From assembly GCF_003258355.1 (NCBI RefSeq), contig NZ_QKPO01000010.1:1-64000 (forward strand): a DNA stretch of 64,000 bases. The letters are read 5' to 3'. Shown piece after piece: positions 56,438 to 64,000 of this stretch. Origin of the DNA: Confluentibacter sediminis. Its GTDB lineage: Bacteria; Bacteroidota; Bacteroidia; Flavobacteriales; Flavobacteriaceae. The notes under the pieces are model-generated. The model saw nothing but the letters and a program-made list of their open reading frames with translations, searched no databases and was not told the origin of the DNA. The translations under genes and the position numbers were made by a program. The first letter of the stretch is position 1. The number at the start of each line of letters is the position of its first letter.

Positions 56438-56634
56438 TTTTATCGAATTTTATTAAAAAGCAAAGTTAATAAATAAAGCAGATAGACTTAATGCTTTATT
56501 TATTGAACTTTTTGTTTCAATATCCGTATTGAATAGCAAATAGCTCATTATTAAATATTTAATTGTAAAAAAATTATTAAAAGATATTTTTTTTACGAGC
56601 TTTAGTAGATAAATAATTCTTAAAATTTCGTGCT

Positions 56635-57077
56635 ATGAAATCTTCTGCATCAGTGGCTCTTAAGTATGGGGTTTTTACAGCAATGACATTAATTATATAT
56701 TTTTTGGCATTAAAATTAGTCGATCTTCATAATAATCCTTGGTTTAGAATACTAAATGGCCCTATTATGGCTTATGCCATTTATATAACCATTAAAAAAT
56801 TATAAAAACGGCAGTGGTAATGAATTCGATTATGGAAGTGGTTTTAAAACCGGACTTATTACTGGTTTTGTTCGCCTTTTTTATGTGTATTTATATATTT
56901 TATCTAGATACCACCTTTACTAACAATGTACTTAAAAATTGGTTCTCTGAATTTGATTACGGAAGTGGTATGTTGGTGTTTATTATCTTAATAGAAGGAT
57001 TGTCCTCTACACTGGTTTTAACACTTACTTGCATGCAACTTTTTAAAAACAGCAGAAATATTCTTCAAAATAAATAA
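56635..57077 (+). pseudogene. Frameshifted DUF4199 membrane protein gene
   Basis: Three reading-frame segments together spell one DUF4199 protein. Segment 1 (56635-56805, MKSSASVALKYGVFTAMTLI...) ends at TAA after IKKL. Segment 2 in the next frame (about 56804-56866) gives KNGSGNEFDYGSGFKTGLIT. Segment 3 in the third frame (to 57077) gives FFMCIYIFYLDTTF ... YGSGMLVFIILIEGLSSTLVLTLT. Each step shifts the frame by one, consistent with two single-base insertions, both near A or T runs (56794-56799 and 56804-56808; 56879-56884). Either a recent pseudogene or homopolymer sequencing errors. Confidence 0.65.
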
Positions 57078-57082
57078 AACAT

Positions 57083-57112
57083 TTGCAGTTTAATTAATTA
57101 GCAGTATATTTG
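57083..57112 (+). promoter_or_regulatory. Promoter of rplU-rpmA
   Basis: TTG (57083-57085), 19 bp, TATATTTG (57105-57112), a near-ideal Bacteroidota promoter 43 bp before the rplU ATG. Confidence 0.75.
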
Positions 57113-57154
57113 CACTCATTTTTGAACAAAATTAATTAAATAAAACGTTACGCT

Positions 57155-57844
57155 ATGTACGCAATTGTAGAGATAGCAGGGCAACAATTTAAAGTTGTAA
57201 AAGACCAAAAAGTTTTTGTTCACCGTTTACAAACTGAAGAAGGAAAGCAGGTTGCTTTTGATAATGTGCTTCTTATTGGTGATGGTGACAATGTAACTGT
57301 AGGCGCCCCAGCTATAGACGGAGCTCAAGTAGGAGCAAAAGTCTTAAAGCACCTTAAAGGTGATAAAGTTATAGTTTTCAAAAAGAAAAGACGTAAAGGA
57401 TACCGTGTTAAAAACGGTCACCGTCAATTTTTAACAGAAATTATAATTGAAAGTATTGCTGCTTCGGGAGCTAAAAAAGCTGCCAAAGTTGAAAACGAAG
57501 GAGCTAAAAAAGCTGCACCAGCTAAAACTGAGAAAAAAGCCGAAGTTGCTGCACCAAAAGCAGAAGCTAAACCAACTGCTAAAAAAGCAACAGCGAAAGC
57601 TGACGATTTGAAAAAAGTTGAAGGTATTGGACCTAAAATTGCTGAAACATTAGCAGAAGCAGGCATTACTACTTTTGCAGAGTTAGCAAAAATGGATGCT
57701 GCTAAAATTTCTGAAATTATCTCTGGTGTTCGTGGAAATCACGTTACAGATACTTGGCCAGCACAAGCTCAATTAGCTGCTGATGGTAAGTGGGATGAAT
57801 TAAAAAAATGGCAAGATGAATTAAATGGCGGTGTAGCTGAATAA
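57155..57844 (+). CDS. rplU: 50S ribosomal protein L21 with C-terminal helix-hairpin-helix extension
   Basis: Residues 1-103 are L21 (MYAIVEIAGQQFKVVKDQKV, VIVFKKKRRKGYRVKNGHRQ). An Ala/Lys-rich linker (about 104-148) leads to an HhH domain (about 149-229, DDLKKVEGIGPKIAETLAEA, then FAELAKM and a Trp-rich end). Normal L21 is about 103 residues, so more than half is extra. Extended L21 proteins of this kind are known from Bacteroidota genomes; the role of the tail is unclear. Followed by rpmA after 39 bp. Confidence 0.94.
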   Translation: MYAIVEIAGQQFKVVKDQKVFVHRLQTEEGKQVAFDNVLLIGDGDNVTVGAPAIDGAQVGAKVLKHLKGDKVIVFKKKRRKGYRVKNGHRQFLTEIIIESIAASGAKKAAKVENEGAKKAAPAKTEKKAEVAAPKAEAKPTAKKATAKADDLKKVEGIGPKIAETLAEAGITTFAELAKMDAAKISEIISGVRGNHVTDTWPAQAQLAADGKWDELKKWQDELNGGVAE

Positions 57845-57883
57845 GCAAACCGTATAAGTTTAACAATATAAAAGCTTAAGACA

Positions 57884-58144
57884 ATGGCACATAAAAAAGG
57901 AGTCGGAAGTTCGAAGAACGGTAGGGAATCAGAATCAAAACGTCTAGGCGTTAAGATTTTTGGTGGTCAAGCTGCAATAGCTGGAAACATTATCGTAAGA
58001 CAAAGAGGAAATACACATCATCCAGGTGAGAATGTATATTCTTCAAAAGATCATACATTACACGCTTATGTTGACGGTGTTGTGAAATTTACAAAGAAAA
58101 AAGATAATAAATCTTATGTTTCTATTGAGCCTTTTGAGGTTTAA
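57884..58144 (+). CDS. rpmA: 50S ribosomal protein L27
   Basis: The 86-residue protein has the invariant start [20 protein letters not shown] followed by LGVKIFGGQ and a glycine-rich [13 protein letters not shown]. The N-terminal tail reaches the peptidyl transferase centre. Standard rplU-rpmA order, with a terminator after it. Confidence 0.95.
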   Translation: MAHKKGVGSSKNGRESESKRLGVKIFGGQAAIAGNIIVRQRGNTHHPGENVYSSKDHTLHAYVDGVVKFTKKKDNKSYVSIEPFEV

Positions 58145-58170
58145 TAAATTAATTTCTTTAAAATATTTGA

Positions 58171-58204
58171 AAAACCCTTTCTGGAAACAGGAAGGGTTTT
58201 TTAT
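58171..58204 (+). terminator. Terminator of rplU-rpmA
   Basis: AAAACCCTTTCTG (58171-58183), GAAA tetraloop, CAGGAAGGGTTTT (58188-58200), one T-G wobble, T run after. Confidence 0.85.
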
Positions 58205-58312
58205 TTAATCTTCATCAGAGAGAGCTAGACATTCTGAAGTCCACATATTCGAACCTCTCTTTCATGTTCCCAAAGTTAGTACCCATTTTATTCGTTCCCT
58301 ATTCTTTCCTAT

Positions 58313-58363
58313 AAAATAGAGCATATGCCCTATTTCATGGCCTAGGCATTATAGATATTATTG
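58313..58363 (+). promoter_or_regulatory. Palindrome-plus-promoter module A
   Basis: An imperfect 24-bp palindrome at 58313-58336 (arms AAATAGAGCAT and ATGCCCTATTT) lies 43 bp, start to start, before the -7-like TATTATTG (58356-58363). Its copy at 59716-59766 has the same spacing and 74% identity over 54 bp without gaps. The palindrome centre would fall near -42, the class II activator position. The gene start is 65 bp downstream. Confidence 0.6.
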
Positions 58364-58427
58364 CATTATAATAACGAAATAGAAAAATAAAAACCAGCTT
58401 TCTAATACGTCAATAATCAAAAAAATC

Positions 58428-59432
58428 ATGAATATAGCCAAAGGAACAAAATGTATGATTCTGGTATTAACCACCTCCTTATTGTTAACATCATGCAGCA
58501 AGGATGGTGAAAATCCAGAAAGTGAACAACAAACAGAACAAACTAAAACTATTGAATGGGAAGTATTCCACGAATTTGAACCCGGAGAAACTGTAACAAA
58601 ATTTGAAATTTCAGATGACGCCAAGTGGCTGTTTTATACAAATGCTATGGGTACGGCTTACCGAATCGATAAAACTACTGGAGAAAAAAGCTTATTGTAT
58701 GCAAATCCATTGCAATTTGAAAATGGGATATTATATCTTCATGTAGTCAGAGATAACGACAGCTATTTTGCGGTTTCAGATGATTTTGGCGCAACCCAAA
58801 TGGAGTACCATATAGGTACATACACCAACTATGCCGCAGGCTGGTTTGATGGTGCTTTTATGAACCTAATTGTAAATCGTATGTTCGTAATGCCAAATGG
58901 CGATTTAATACTTCCGCATATTATGGAGAAGGCAAATAATGCCGCCTATCTGCAAGACAACTTTTTAATTGCAGTTTCTTCTGATGGTGGAGCTACTTGG
59001 AACCGTAAAGAAAGTAAACCTTCCTCTTATATTATAGCAAAACAAGGAAACCGACTTTTTGCCATTAGTGAAGGTTGGACAGGGGTAGAAACCTTTGCTT
59101 CTAAACTTTATTATTCAGACAATGCAGGTACAAGCTGGCAGGAGTCTAACCTTAAATATGCTCCGCAAGCGGTGGACAGAGAAAATAATCTTATCGCAGC
59201 GGGAGGAAACCAAATCTTAAAACTAAAAGGCAATTCGTGGACAGTTTATACTTGGGAAGGGCAAACGTCTTTTAACGATGGGCTTGTATTTTTAGATGGA
59301 TTGAAATATCGTGGAACAACAGGCAATGACCCTAACGGCAGAAAAATAGATGATATAGAGTTTGATGCCAATAATCACATGTATGTTATCGGAAGAAACA
59401 AAACAACCATTTGCAGAACGAAACTGAATTGA
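58428..59432 (+). CDS. Lipoprotein with Asp-box (BNR) beta-propeller repeats
   Basis: The 334-residue lipoprotein (LLTSCSKDGE, Cys about residue 24) contains at least two Asp-box signatures: SSDGGATW and SDNAGTSW, within a propeller-like series of WLFY, YFAVSDDFG and FMNLIVNRMF strands. Asp boxes occur in sialidases and many non-enzymatic propellers; no sialidase active-site motif (FRIP) is present. It is a surface or periplasmic protein of unknown ligand. It is preceded by promoter module A. Confidence 0.7.
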   Translation: MNIAKGTKCMILVLTTSLLLTSCSKDGENPESEQQTEQTKTIEWEVFHEFEPGETVTKFEISDDAKWLFYTNAMGTAYRIDKTTGEKSLLYANPLQFENGILYLHVVRDNDSYFAVSDDFGATQMEYHIGTYTNYAAGWFDGAFMNLIVNRMFVMPNGDLILPHIMEKANNAAYLQDNFLIAVSSDGGATWNRKESKPSSYIIAKQGNRLFAISEGWTGVETFASKLYYSDNAGTSWQESNLKYAPQAVDRENNLIAAGGNQILKLKGNSWTVYTWEGQTSFNDGLVFLDGLKYRGTTGNDPNGRKIDDIEFDANNHMYVIGRNKTTICRTKLN

Positions 59433-59715
59433 GTTAAAAACAATTCATCAAACCTCATTTTGAAATGAAAAAGCTAGCTTTTACGTTCATTGGGATGACT
59501 TAAGTCTACGGTCAGTCGTTCATGGGTGATTGATAAACCCATCACTAGAAGTACATGGGGTACTGTTCAAAAATAGCATCCAAAATATCGAATGTAAATT
59601 CCTGTTTTTCATTTGGATAGATATGTTGTGAGAAAGCTGAATAATGTGTCATGCAAAGCTTTCTCTTTGAGAACTTTACGACATAGAGATTGGTTTATCC
59701 TCTTCACGTTTAGTC
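59433..59715. other. Intergenic region after the Asp-box lipoprotein gene
   Basis: No gene is supported. An inverted repeat GAGAAAGCT (59630-59638) and AGCTTTCTC (59657-59665) is present, and ATGGGT/ACCCAT near 59530-59555 could form a weak hairpin. Short reading frames here have no initiation context or family match. Confidence 0.4.
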
Positions 59716-59766
59716 AAAATAGGGCATTTGCCCTATTTTTTGGTGTCATCCTTATGAATAATATTG
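59716..59766 (+). promoter_or_regulatory. Palindrome-plus-promoter module B
   Basis: A 24-bp perfect palindrome at 59716-59739 (arms AAAATAGGGCA and TGCCCTATTTT around AT-rich TT/AA centre positions) lies 43 bp, start to start, before TAATATTG (59759-59766). It is the second copy of module A. The first secreted-protein gene starts 75 bp downstream. Confidence 0.6.
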
Positions 59767-59840
59767 TATATCATCAGTTTTTAAAAATGATTTTTCAACA
59801 ACAACTTAAAATTTAATCCATTGATTTTTAATTATAAGAT

Positions 59841-61214
59841 ATGAAAACACTTCTGCTTTCCATAAGTCTTTTTTTGTCGCTAACCGCAGTCTTTGGGCAA
59901 AACTCTATTGCAAAAAAAGCACCTTTAAATCCTTTACCTTTAGAAGAATTAGCTTATATGGTTCCTTCTTTAATAGATGGTGACATTGCCTATTATAAAG
60001 GTCATTTTTACAACGATAAAAGAGAACAACTACTGGAAAACGGTGAAAGCTTTAGGAGCTACGCAAATTGGACAGAAAAAGAAGCTTATGAGGCAAAAAG
60101 CATTTATATGGCTTTTGACGCTTCTGGCAAATTATTAAAACTCAAAGATTATAAAAACTTTAGTACGTTAACAAGAGCATATACTTATAACCAAAAAGGG
60201 CTACTTACCAAATCTACTTTCTACAATGATTCTATGTTTTACCATTATGATAATAAGGATAGACTGCTTACAGAAGAACGTTATTTTAGTTCTAGTAAAA
60301 CAAAAGTGGTTGTTAATTATAATTACAAAACCGAAGATGGATTGCTTAAAATTACCCGTCAAACTGTTTATCCTACTGGTAAGGAGCAGGATGAATTGCA
60401 TTATAAAAATGGCAAACTAATGTATTACAAAAGCGTTTTAGGCGAAGAAAATGTAGGTGTGCCCGATGCAAAAGGAAATATTACAAAAACGAAAAATATA
60501 AAAACCAACAAAGTAAATAATTACTATTACAATGTCATTTATAATGACGAAATAAACACCAAAGATTTAGTGGTGGTCAATGCCAAAAAAAATGATTATG
60601 ACAGGCACAATTTACCCAGATTATCGGTGGGCGATAAAATTATTAGTAACGTAAATTTAACAATTGTAGGCAATCATGTGGTTTTTTATATACCTACAAC
60701 ACAACAGTATTTTATAGCCAAGAATTTTTATAACAGCACTATTAAAAAAGACGAAGCGGTTAACGTAGAGCTACTGCAAGAAAACAACCCGTATTTACAT
60801 ATATGGGGAAATGATTCGGGCAACTTTTATTGCTTGTACAAAGGGTCAGATCATTCCCTGAAAAAGTTTAGAGATGAAAATTACAGTGTTTATTACAGCC
60901 CTTTTGATGATACCTATTTTTTAGTAGATAAACAAAAAAATACAACCTCACAGGCAGGAACGCTTGCCAATGTACAAACCTTTAAAGGAAGTGTGCTGAT
61001 GTATGTAAATTATGCAAAAAAAACTTCTGTTAATTTATTCGAAGGCGAAAACCAGACCAGTAGTTTCGGTTGGTCGGCTAAACCCCTCAATGTAAGTGAG
61101 GCCGTGATGCTTAAAAATAACGAGCCCAAATACATTATTCCAATAGTGCCCAAACCAGATGATTTAAAAATTTATTTAGGTAGAAAGTACAACAATGAAG
61201 TTATTTCCAACTAG
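59841..61214 (+). CDS. Exported YD/RHS-like repeat protein 1
   Basis: The 457-residue protein has a signal peptide (ending AVFGQ). Its first half carries YD-type repeats (LTRAYTYNQKGLLTKSTFYND, FYHYDNKDRLLTEERYFSS, KVVVNYNYKTEDGLLKITRQ, ELHYKNGKLMYYKSV), as in RHS and wall-associated proteins. The second half (about 255-457) is a mixed beta region without recognised domain. It starts a run of at least five genes with short gaps or overlaps. No toxin domain is visible. Confidence 0.65.
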   Translation: MKTLLLSISLFLSLTAVFGQNSIAKKAPLNPLPLEELAYMVPSLIDGDIAYYKGHFYNDKREQLLENGESFRSYANWTEKEAYEAKSIYMAFDASGKLLKLKDYKNFSTLTRAYTYNQKGLLTKSTFYNDSMFYHYDNKDRLLTEERYFSSSKTKVVVNYNYKTEDGLLKITRQTVYPTGKEQDELHYKNGKLMYYKSVLGEENVGVPDAKGNITKTKNIKTNKVNNYYYNVIYNDEINTKDLVVVNAKKNDYDRHNLPRLSVGDKIISNVNLTIVGNHVVFYIPTTQQYFIAKNFYNSTIKKDEAVNVELLQENNPYLHIWGNDSGNFYCLYKGSDHSLKKFRDENYSVYYSPFDDTYFLVDKQKNTTSQAGTLANVQTFKGSVLMYVNYAKKTSVNLFEGENQTSSFGWSAKPLNVSEAVMLKNNEPKYIIPIVPKPDDLKIYLGRKYNNEVISN

Positions 61215-61235
61215 TTGTTTTTAAAACGTATTATA

Positions 61236-61883
61236 ATGATGAATATACTTTCCATCATAGAAAGACCTTTACATCACTATCGTCAATGGGATTTTATCAT
61301 TTTTACATTGTTGACTTTATTGTCGGTATTAAATGGACAAACAACTGTTTTTTACCTCATCTATTTCTTTTGGTGTAACGAGCTTCTCTGCTTAGTGGTA
61401 GACAGGCTTTGCTACAAACGGAATAGTAATGCGTTATATGAGAATGTACATTCCGTCAATTTTGGAGGAGGTTTATTTTTAATGGGTATTTATTGGGTGT
61501 TTTTAGTGGTGTTTTTTGGATTTATTGCTGCCTCCGATAACACAGAAATTATGATTACCAATATGCAGGTGTTGTTTTTTCATAATTGGTTCTTTAATAT
61601 CAACCTGATTTTTGTTCTGCTCGAACGCGTGTATTTGCACAAAAAACAACAACCAATAAAAGTTTGCTTTGGTGCTTTCAGCCCTAATATAATTGTATTG
61701 CATATTTCCATCGTTGTGGGTGGTATGCTAATATTTTTTGTCATTAAAAGGTATCCTGAAGTTTTTACACCCGAAAACCCATGGGGCTCAGTCGTTATTG
61801 CATTGCCTTTTCTATTTCTGAAAATGGGAATGCAATACCTAACGTCTTCCAACAATAAAACCACAAAACAAAATTATAACTAA
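61236..61883 (+). CDS. Polytopic membrane protein, DUF6498-like
   Basis: The 215-residue protein has about six hydrophobic segments. I choose the ATG at 61236 (MMNILSIIERPLHHY); the TTG at 61215 is a weak alternative. The segment order and conserved NGQTTVFYLIYFFWCNELL and FFHNWFFNINLIFVLLER resemble the DUF6498 family of small membrane proteins, but I am not certain. It overlaps the next gene by one base (TAATG), so both are translated together. Confidence 0.6.
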   Translation: MMNILSIIERPLHHYRQWDFIIFTLLTLLSVLNGQTTVFYLIYFFWCNELLCLVVDRLCYKRNSNALYENVHSVNFGGGLFLMGIYWVFLVVFFGFIAASDNTEIMITNMQVLFFHNWFFNINLIFVLLERVYLHKKQQPIKVCFGAFSPNIIVLHISIVVGGMLIFFVIKRYPEVFTPENPWGSVVIALPFLFLKMGMQYLTSSNNKTTKQNYN

Positions 61884-62818
61884 TGAAAAAAACTGTTACA
61901 TACTTAAACTTATTGACTCTTCTAGTTTTTAGCTTTAGCGTGGTGGCACAAGAGGATACGACACCTAAAGATTTCGATTTACCTGAAAACACTACCAAAG
62001 CCTTTAAAATGTATGCTACCTTTAGTATACCGCAACAAGTCTTTACTATGCAATCAGTCAACGAGCTTTATACATTTCGTGAAGGAGAAATCACTAAGTA
62101 TCAGTACCTGGACAAACCTAAATTAGAGATAACAGAAAATTACACTTACGAAAATGGTCTTCTAAAAACCAAAGAAATAATACGAAACGGTACTATGGGC
62201 ATGGAATATTCAACATTTAAATACCGTACGGAGTCCGAAGGTTATAAGACAACATCATACAAAATTTACCACACAGGTGAAACAGAGAAAAATATAGAAT
62301 TTTTTAATGGTGAAGGGGAGTTGCGCGGCAAGTCATTTTACAATACCAATAACCAAAGAACCAAACAAATAGAATATGGTGGTAAGGAAGGGCATCGCAT
62401 CAAGAAATATTATGATGAAAAGTTAGTTTCTGATGTAATTTATCTATATGATAAAAAAGGTAGAATTTACAAAGTAGTCGACCATAAAGTGCCTGGTAAT
62501 GAATCAGAGGCTAAGATAATAAAACAGATTACTTACAACGGCAAAGGCGACCCTGTGGTAATGTTGGAATACCACCCTGCCAAAGATGGAGAAGAACAAA
62601 AATTAAGTAAAACCTATCATACTGATTATCTATATGATGGAGATATATGGATCGCTAAAATAGAATATAGTAATACCACAAAAGAAACTGGCCAATTAAA
62701 ACTAATCACAAGAACTGTGGTTACTCCCGAGCGAGCATATAAATCCCAAAACGATGAACAGCTCATTGATTTTTGCAAACAGGTGTATCAAAATTACTTA
62801 AAACTGAAGAGTGAATAA
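61883..62818 (+). CDS. Exported YD/RHS-like repeat protein 2
   Basis: The 311-residue protein has a signal peptide (ending SVVAQ) and again YD-type repeats (ENYTYENGLLKTKEIIRN, IEFFNGEGELRGKSFYNTN, VIYLYDKKGRIYKVVDHK, TDYLYDGDIWIAKIEYS). It is a shorter relative of the protein encoded at 59841-61214, without the second-half domain. Translationally coupled to the membrane protein gene before it. Confidence 0.65.
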   Translation: MKKTVTYLNLLTLLVFSFSVVAQEDTTPKDFDLPENTTKAFKMYATFSIPQQVFTMQSVNELYTFREGEITKYQYLDKPKLEITENYTYENGLLKTKEIIRNGTMGMEYSTFKYRTESEGYKTTSYKIYHTGETEKNIEFFNGEGELRGKSFYNTNNQRTKQIEYGGKEGHRIKKYYDEKLVSDVIYLYDKKGRIYKVVDHKVPGNESEAKIIKQITYNGKGDPVVMLEYHPAKDGEEQKLSKTYHTDYLYDGDIWIAKIEYSNTTKETGQLKLITRTVVTPERAYKSQNDEQLIDFCKQVYQNYLKLKSE

Positions 62819-62845
62819 ATGCATAACTAAGACCTGCCAAATATA

Positions 62846-63877
62846 ATGGAAGATTATTTTGAAATAAAACAATTAACAGATGAAGACAGAAAGAAGCTAA
62901 ATAATCAATTTTGGCTAATCATTGTATTTGCCATTTTTGTATTGGCCATTTTTTGGTTCATATTCAATATGTTGATGTCCTTTTCAAGTATGTCGAGTAT
63001 TGTGCCCTACATTATTTTTGGTGTAATTGCACTTATTTTTACTGGGGTTATTTTCTATTTGTTTTGGAGTACTTATCTGGATTTAAAAAGGGGTGTAAAG
63101 CACAGCTATACAGGTGTGGTTAAAAACAAACGATTGGATACCCATACCTCAACAAGCAGCAGGCATATCACCAGAGGAGGACACACGTCTTCAAGAACCA
63201 CTGTTAAAAAAACCTATTATCTTACCCTGAATGATGTGGAGCATACGGTATCGTTTAAAGAATATAATCAGGCACACACAGGAGATACCATTTGTTTGGA
63301 AGTAAGTCCAAAAAAAAGAGAGATCCTACAATTTAAAATTTTAGAGAAAAGTAAGGAAGATAACAAAAAGCCAAACAAATTCACAAACAACTATAGGAAT
63401 GTTATTAAAGAACAGCCTGCTAAACAAAGCGATGTAGATATTGTAAAAAAGCTGTTTTTTAAAAAATTAAAAAAGAGTCTCTGGTTTTTTGCCTTTCCTA
63501 CCATAATGCTATTGCTACTCTGGACAACTCCATCAGCACTATTTTATCTTTTCACATTCCCCCTTTTTATTGTTTTTTTATACCAAGGTGTAAAACTTTT
63601 AGTGTCACTAAACAACTATGCTAAGTTTAAAAATTATAAAACTAAAAAAATCATTATCGCAAAGGTGCTAGATAAAGTGACCGCAAGTTCTAATAAAAAC
63701 TCTACCAAATATCGTTTAGTTACTGATAATGGAAATATAGAAGTTTCCCAAAATATTTACCAACAAATACAGCCACAACAAGTAATAGAAATGCATATTG
63801 CTAAGTTTTTAAACATCACCTTTGGCATTAAGGTTGTAGATGCTGAAACAGAGACATATTATAGTTTACAAGTATAA
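62846..63877 (+). CDS. Membrane protein with paired helices and DUF3592-like repeat
   Basis: The 343-residue protein has two helix pairs (about 22-42 and 52-74; then about 212-230 and 236-252). Each is followed by a soluble beta segment: YTGVVKNKRLDTHTS ... HTVSFKEYNQAHTGDTICLEVSPKKREI, and IIAKVLDKVTASSNKNSTKYR ... IEVSQNIYQQIQPQQVIEMHIA. The internal duplication is characteristic of DUF3592-like membrane proteins. It lies 28 bp after the previous gene and is part of the same run. Confidence 0.6.
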   Translation: MEDYFEIKQLTDEDRKKLNNQFWLIIVFAIFVLAIFWFIFNMLMSFSSMSSIVPYIIFGVIALIFTGVIFYLFWSTYLDLKRGVKHSYTGVVKNKRLDTHTSTSSRHITRGGHTSSRTTVKKTYYLTLNDVEHTVSFKEYNQAHTGDTICLEVSPKKREILQFKILEKSKEDNKKPNKFTNNYRNVIKEQPAKQSDVDIVKKLFFKKLKKSLWFFAFPTIMLLLLWTTPSALFYLFTFPLFIVFLYQGVKLLVSLNNYAKFKNYKTKKIIIAKVLDKVTASSNKNSTKYRLVTDNGNIEVSQNIYQQIQPQQVIEMHIAKFLNITFGIKVVDAETETYYSLQV

Positions 63878-63908
63878 ATCAAGTTAAAAAACACACCATA
63901 TTAAAACA

Positions 63909-64000
63909 ATGAAAACGGCTTTGCAAATACTTATACCAACACTTATATCTACATTTAGCTTTGCCCAAAACAACTATCAAGAAAACGATACCATTCCTAA
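63909..64000 (+). CDS. Exported protein, 5' end only (partial)
   Basis: An ATG at 63909, 32 bp after the preceding stop, opens a frame with a clear signal peptide (MKTALQILIPTLISTFSFAQ, then NNYQEND) that runs off the window end. It is probably the next exported member of the run. Confidence 0.6.
   Translation, partial: MKTALQILIPTLISTFSFAQNNYQENDTIP

Noticed and set aside
58313-59766. Transposon or IS flanked by direct repeats
   Set aside because: The two repeats are promoter modules with equal distance to -7 elements and to gene starts; no transposase or target-site duplication is visible between them.

Overview
This window reads as chromosomal DNA of a member of the Flavobacteriaceae (Bacteroidota). 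The base composition is AT-rich. There are no convincing Shine-Dalgarno sites. Many genes are preceded by the Bacteroidota -7 element TAnnTTTG, sometimes with a TTG at -33. Family-specific genes are present: gldE/gldD gliding lipoprotein genes, TonB-dependent receptors with CarboxypepD_reg domains, DUF3109, DUF4199, and an L21 protein with a helix-hairpin-helix tail. No rRNA, tRNA, CRISPR array, prophage or transposase gene was seen. Everything here is read by eye from sequence; family names are from recognition, not from searches.

Layout. 0-2.3 kb: a small flavoprotein, a small membrane protein, MarC and a DUF3109 protein. 2.6-6.3 kb: class Ia ribonucleotide reductase (nrdB, nrdA). 6.4-12.2 kb, minus strand: a PQQ-type beta-propeller protein coupled to a CarboxypepD_reg protein, a membrane-anchored AraC regulator, nucleoside phosphorylase PpnP and an OmpA lipoprotein. 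12.5-18.4 kb: 2-oxoglutarate dehydrogenase E2 and E1, an outer-membrane protein, and a polyprenyl synthetase. 18.6-26.3 kb: an ECF sigma factor with a small membrane protein, then a TetR-TolC-HlyD-RND efflux operon. 26.4-33.8 kb: aspS, a ClC channel, tadA, dxs and a dGTPase.

33.9-43.1 kb is the most striking region. It holds a stand-alone CarboxypepD_reg protein, a full TonB-dependent receptor, a beta-helix lipoprotein, a phosphate-selective-porin-like protein and a Pit-DUF47 phosphate transporter. Each of these five genes has an upstream array of 7-bp half-sites (consensus near TTAACAT) with 4-bp spacers, that is an 11-bp period, ending 12 bp before a TTTG element. This is the geometry of a PhoB box, so I read the region as a phosphate-starvation island in which the receptor and beta-helix lipoprotein are probably an outer-membrane uptake pair. 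The first promoter and the N-terminal receptor domain look like a duplication of the second.

43.1-58.1 kb is mostly housekeeping: M28 peptidase, acetyltransferase, exonuclease III, OmpA, aldo/keto reductase, YpfJ-type metallopeptidase, RNase G, a 30-residue basic protein, HU, mutY-ssb-gldE-gldD, a frameshifted DUF4199 gene, and rplU-rpmA. Within it a miniature M57-type metallopeptidase gene sits between two copies of the terminator plus 3' end of the RNase G gene. A large inverted array of degenerate heptamers lies upstream of the RNase G gene.

58.3-64 kb is accessory. Two transcription units of exported proteins (an Asp-box lipoprotein, and a run of YD-like secreted proteins alternating with membrane proteins) share a near-identical promoter module, a 24-bp palindrome placed exactly 43 bp upstream of the -7 element. 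This suggests control by one unidentified activator.
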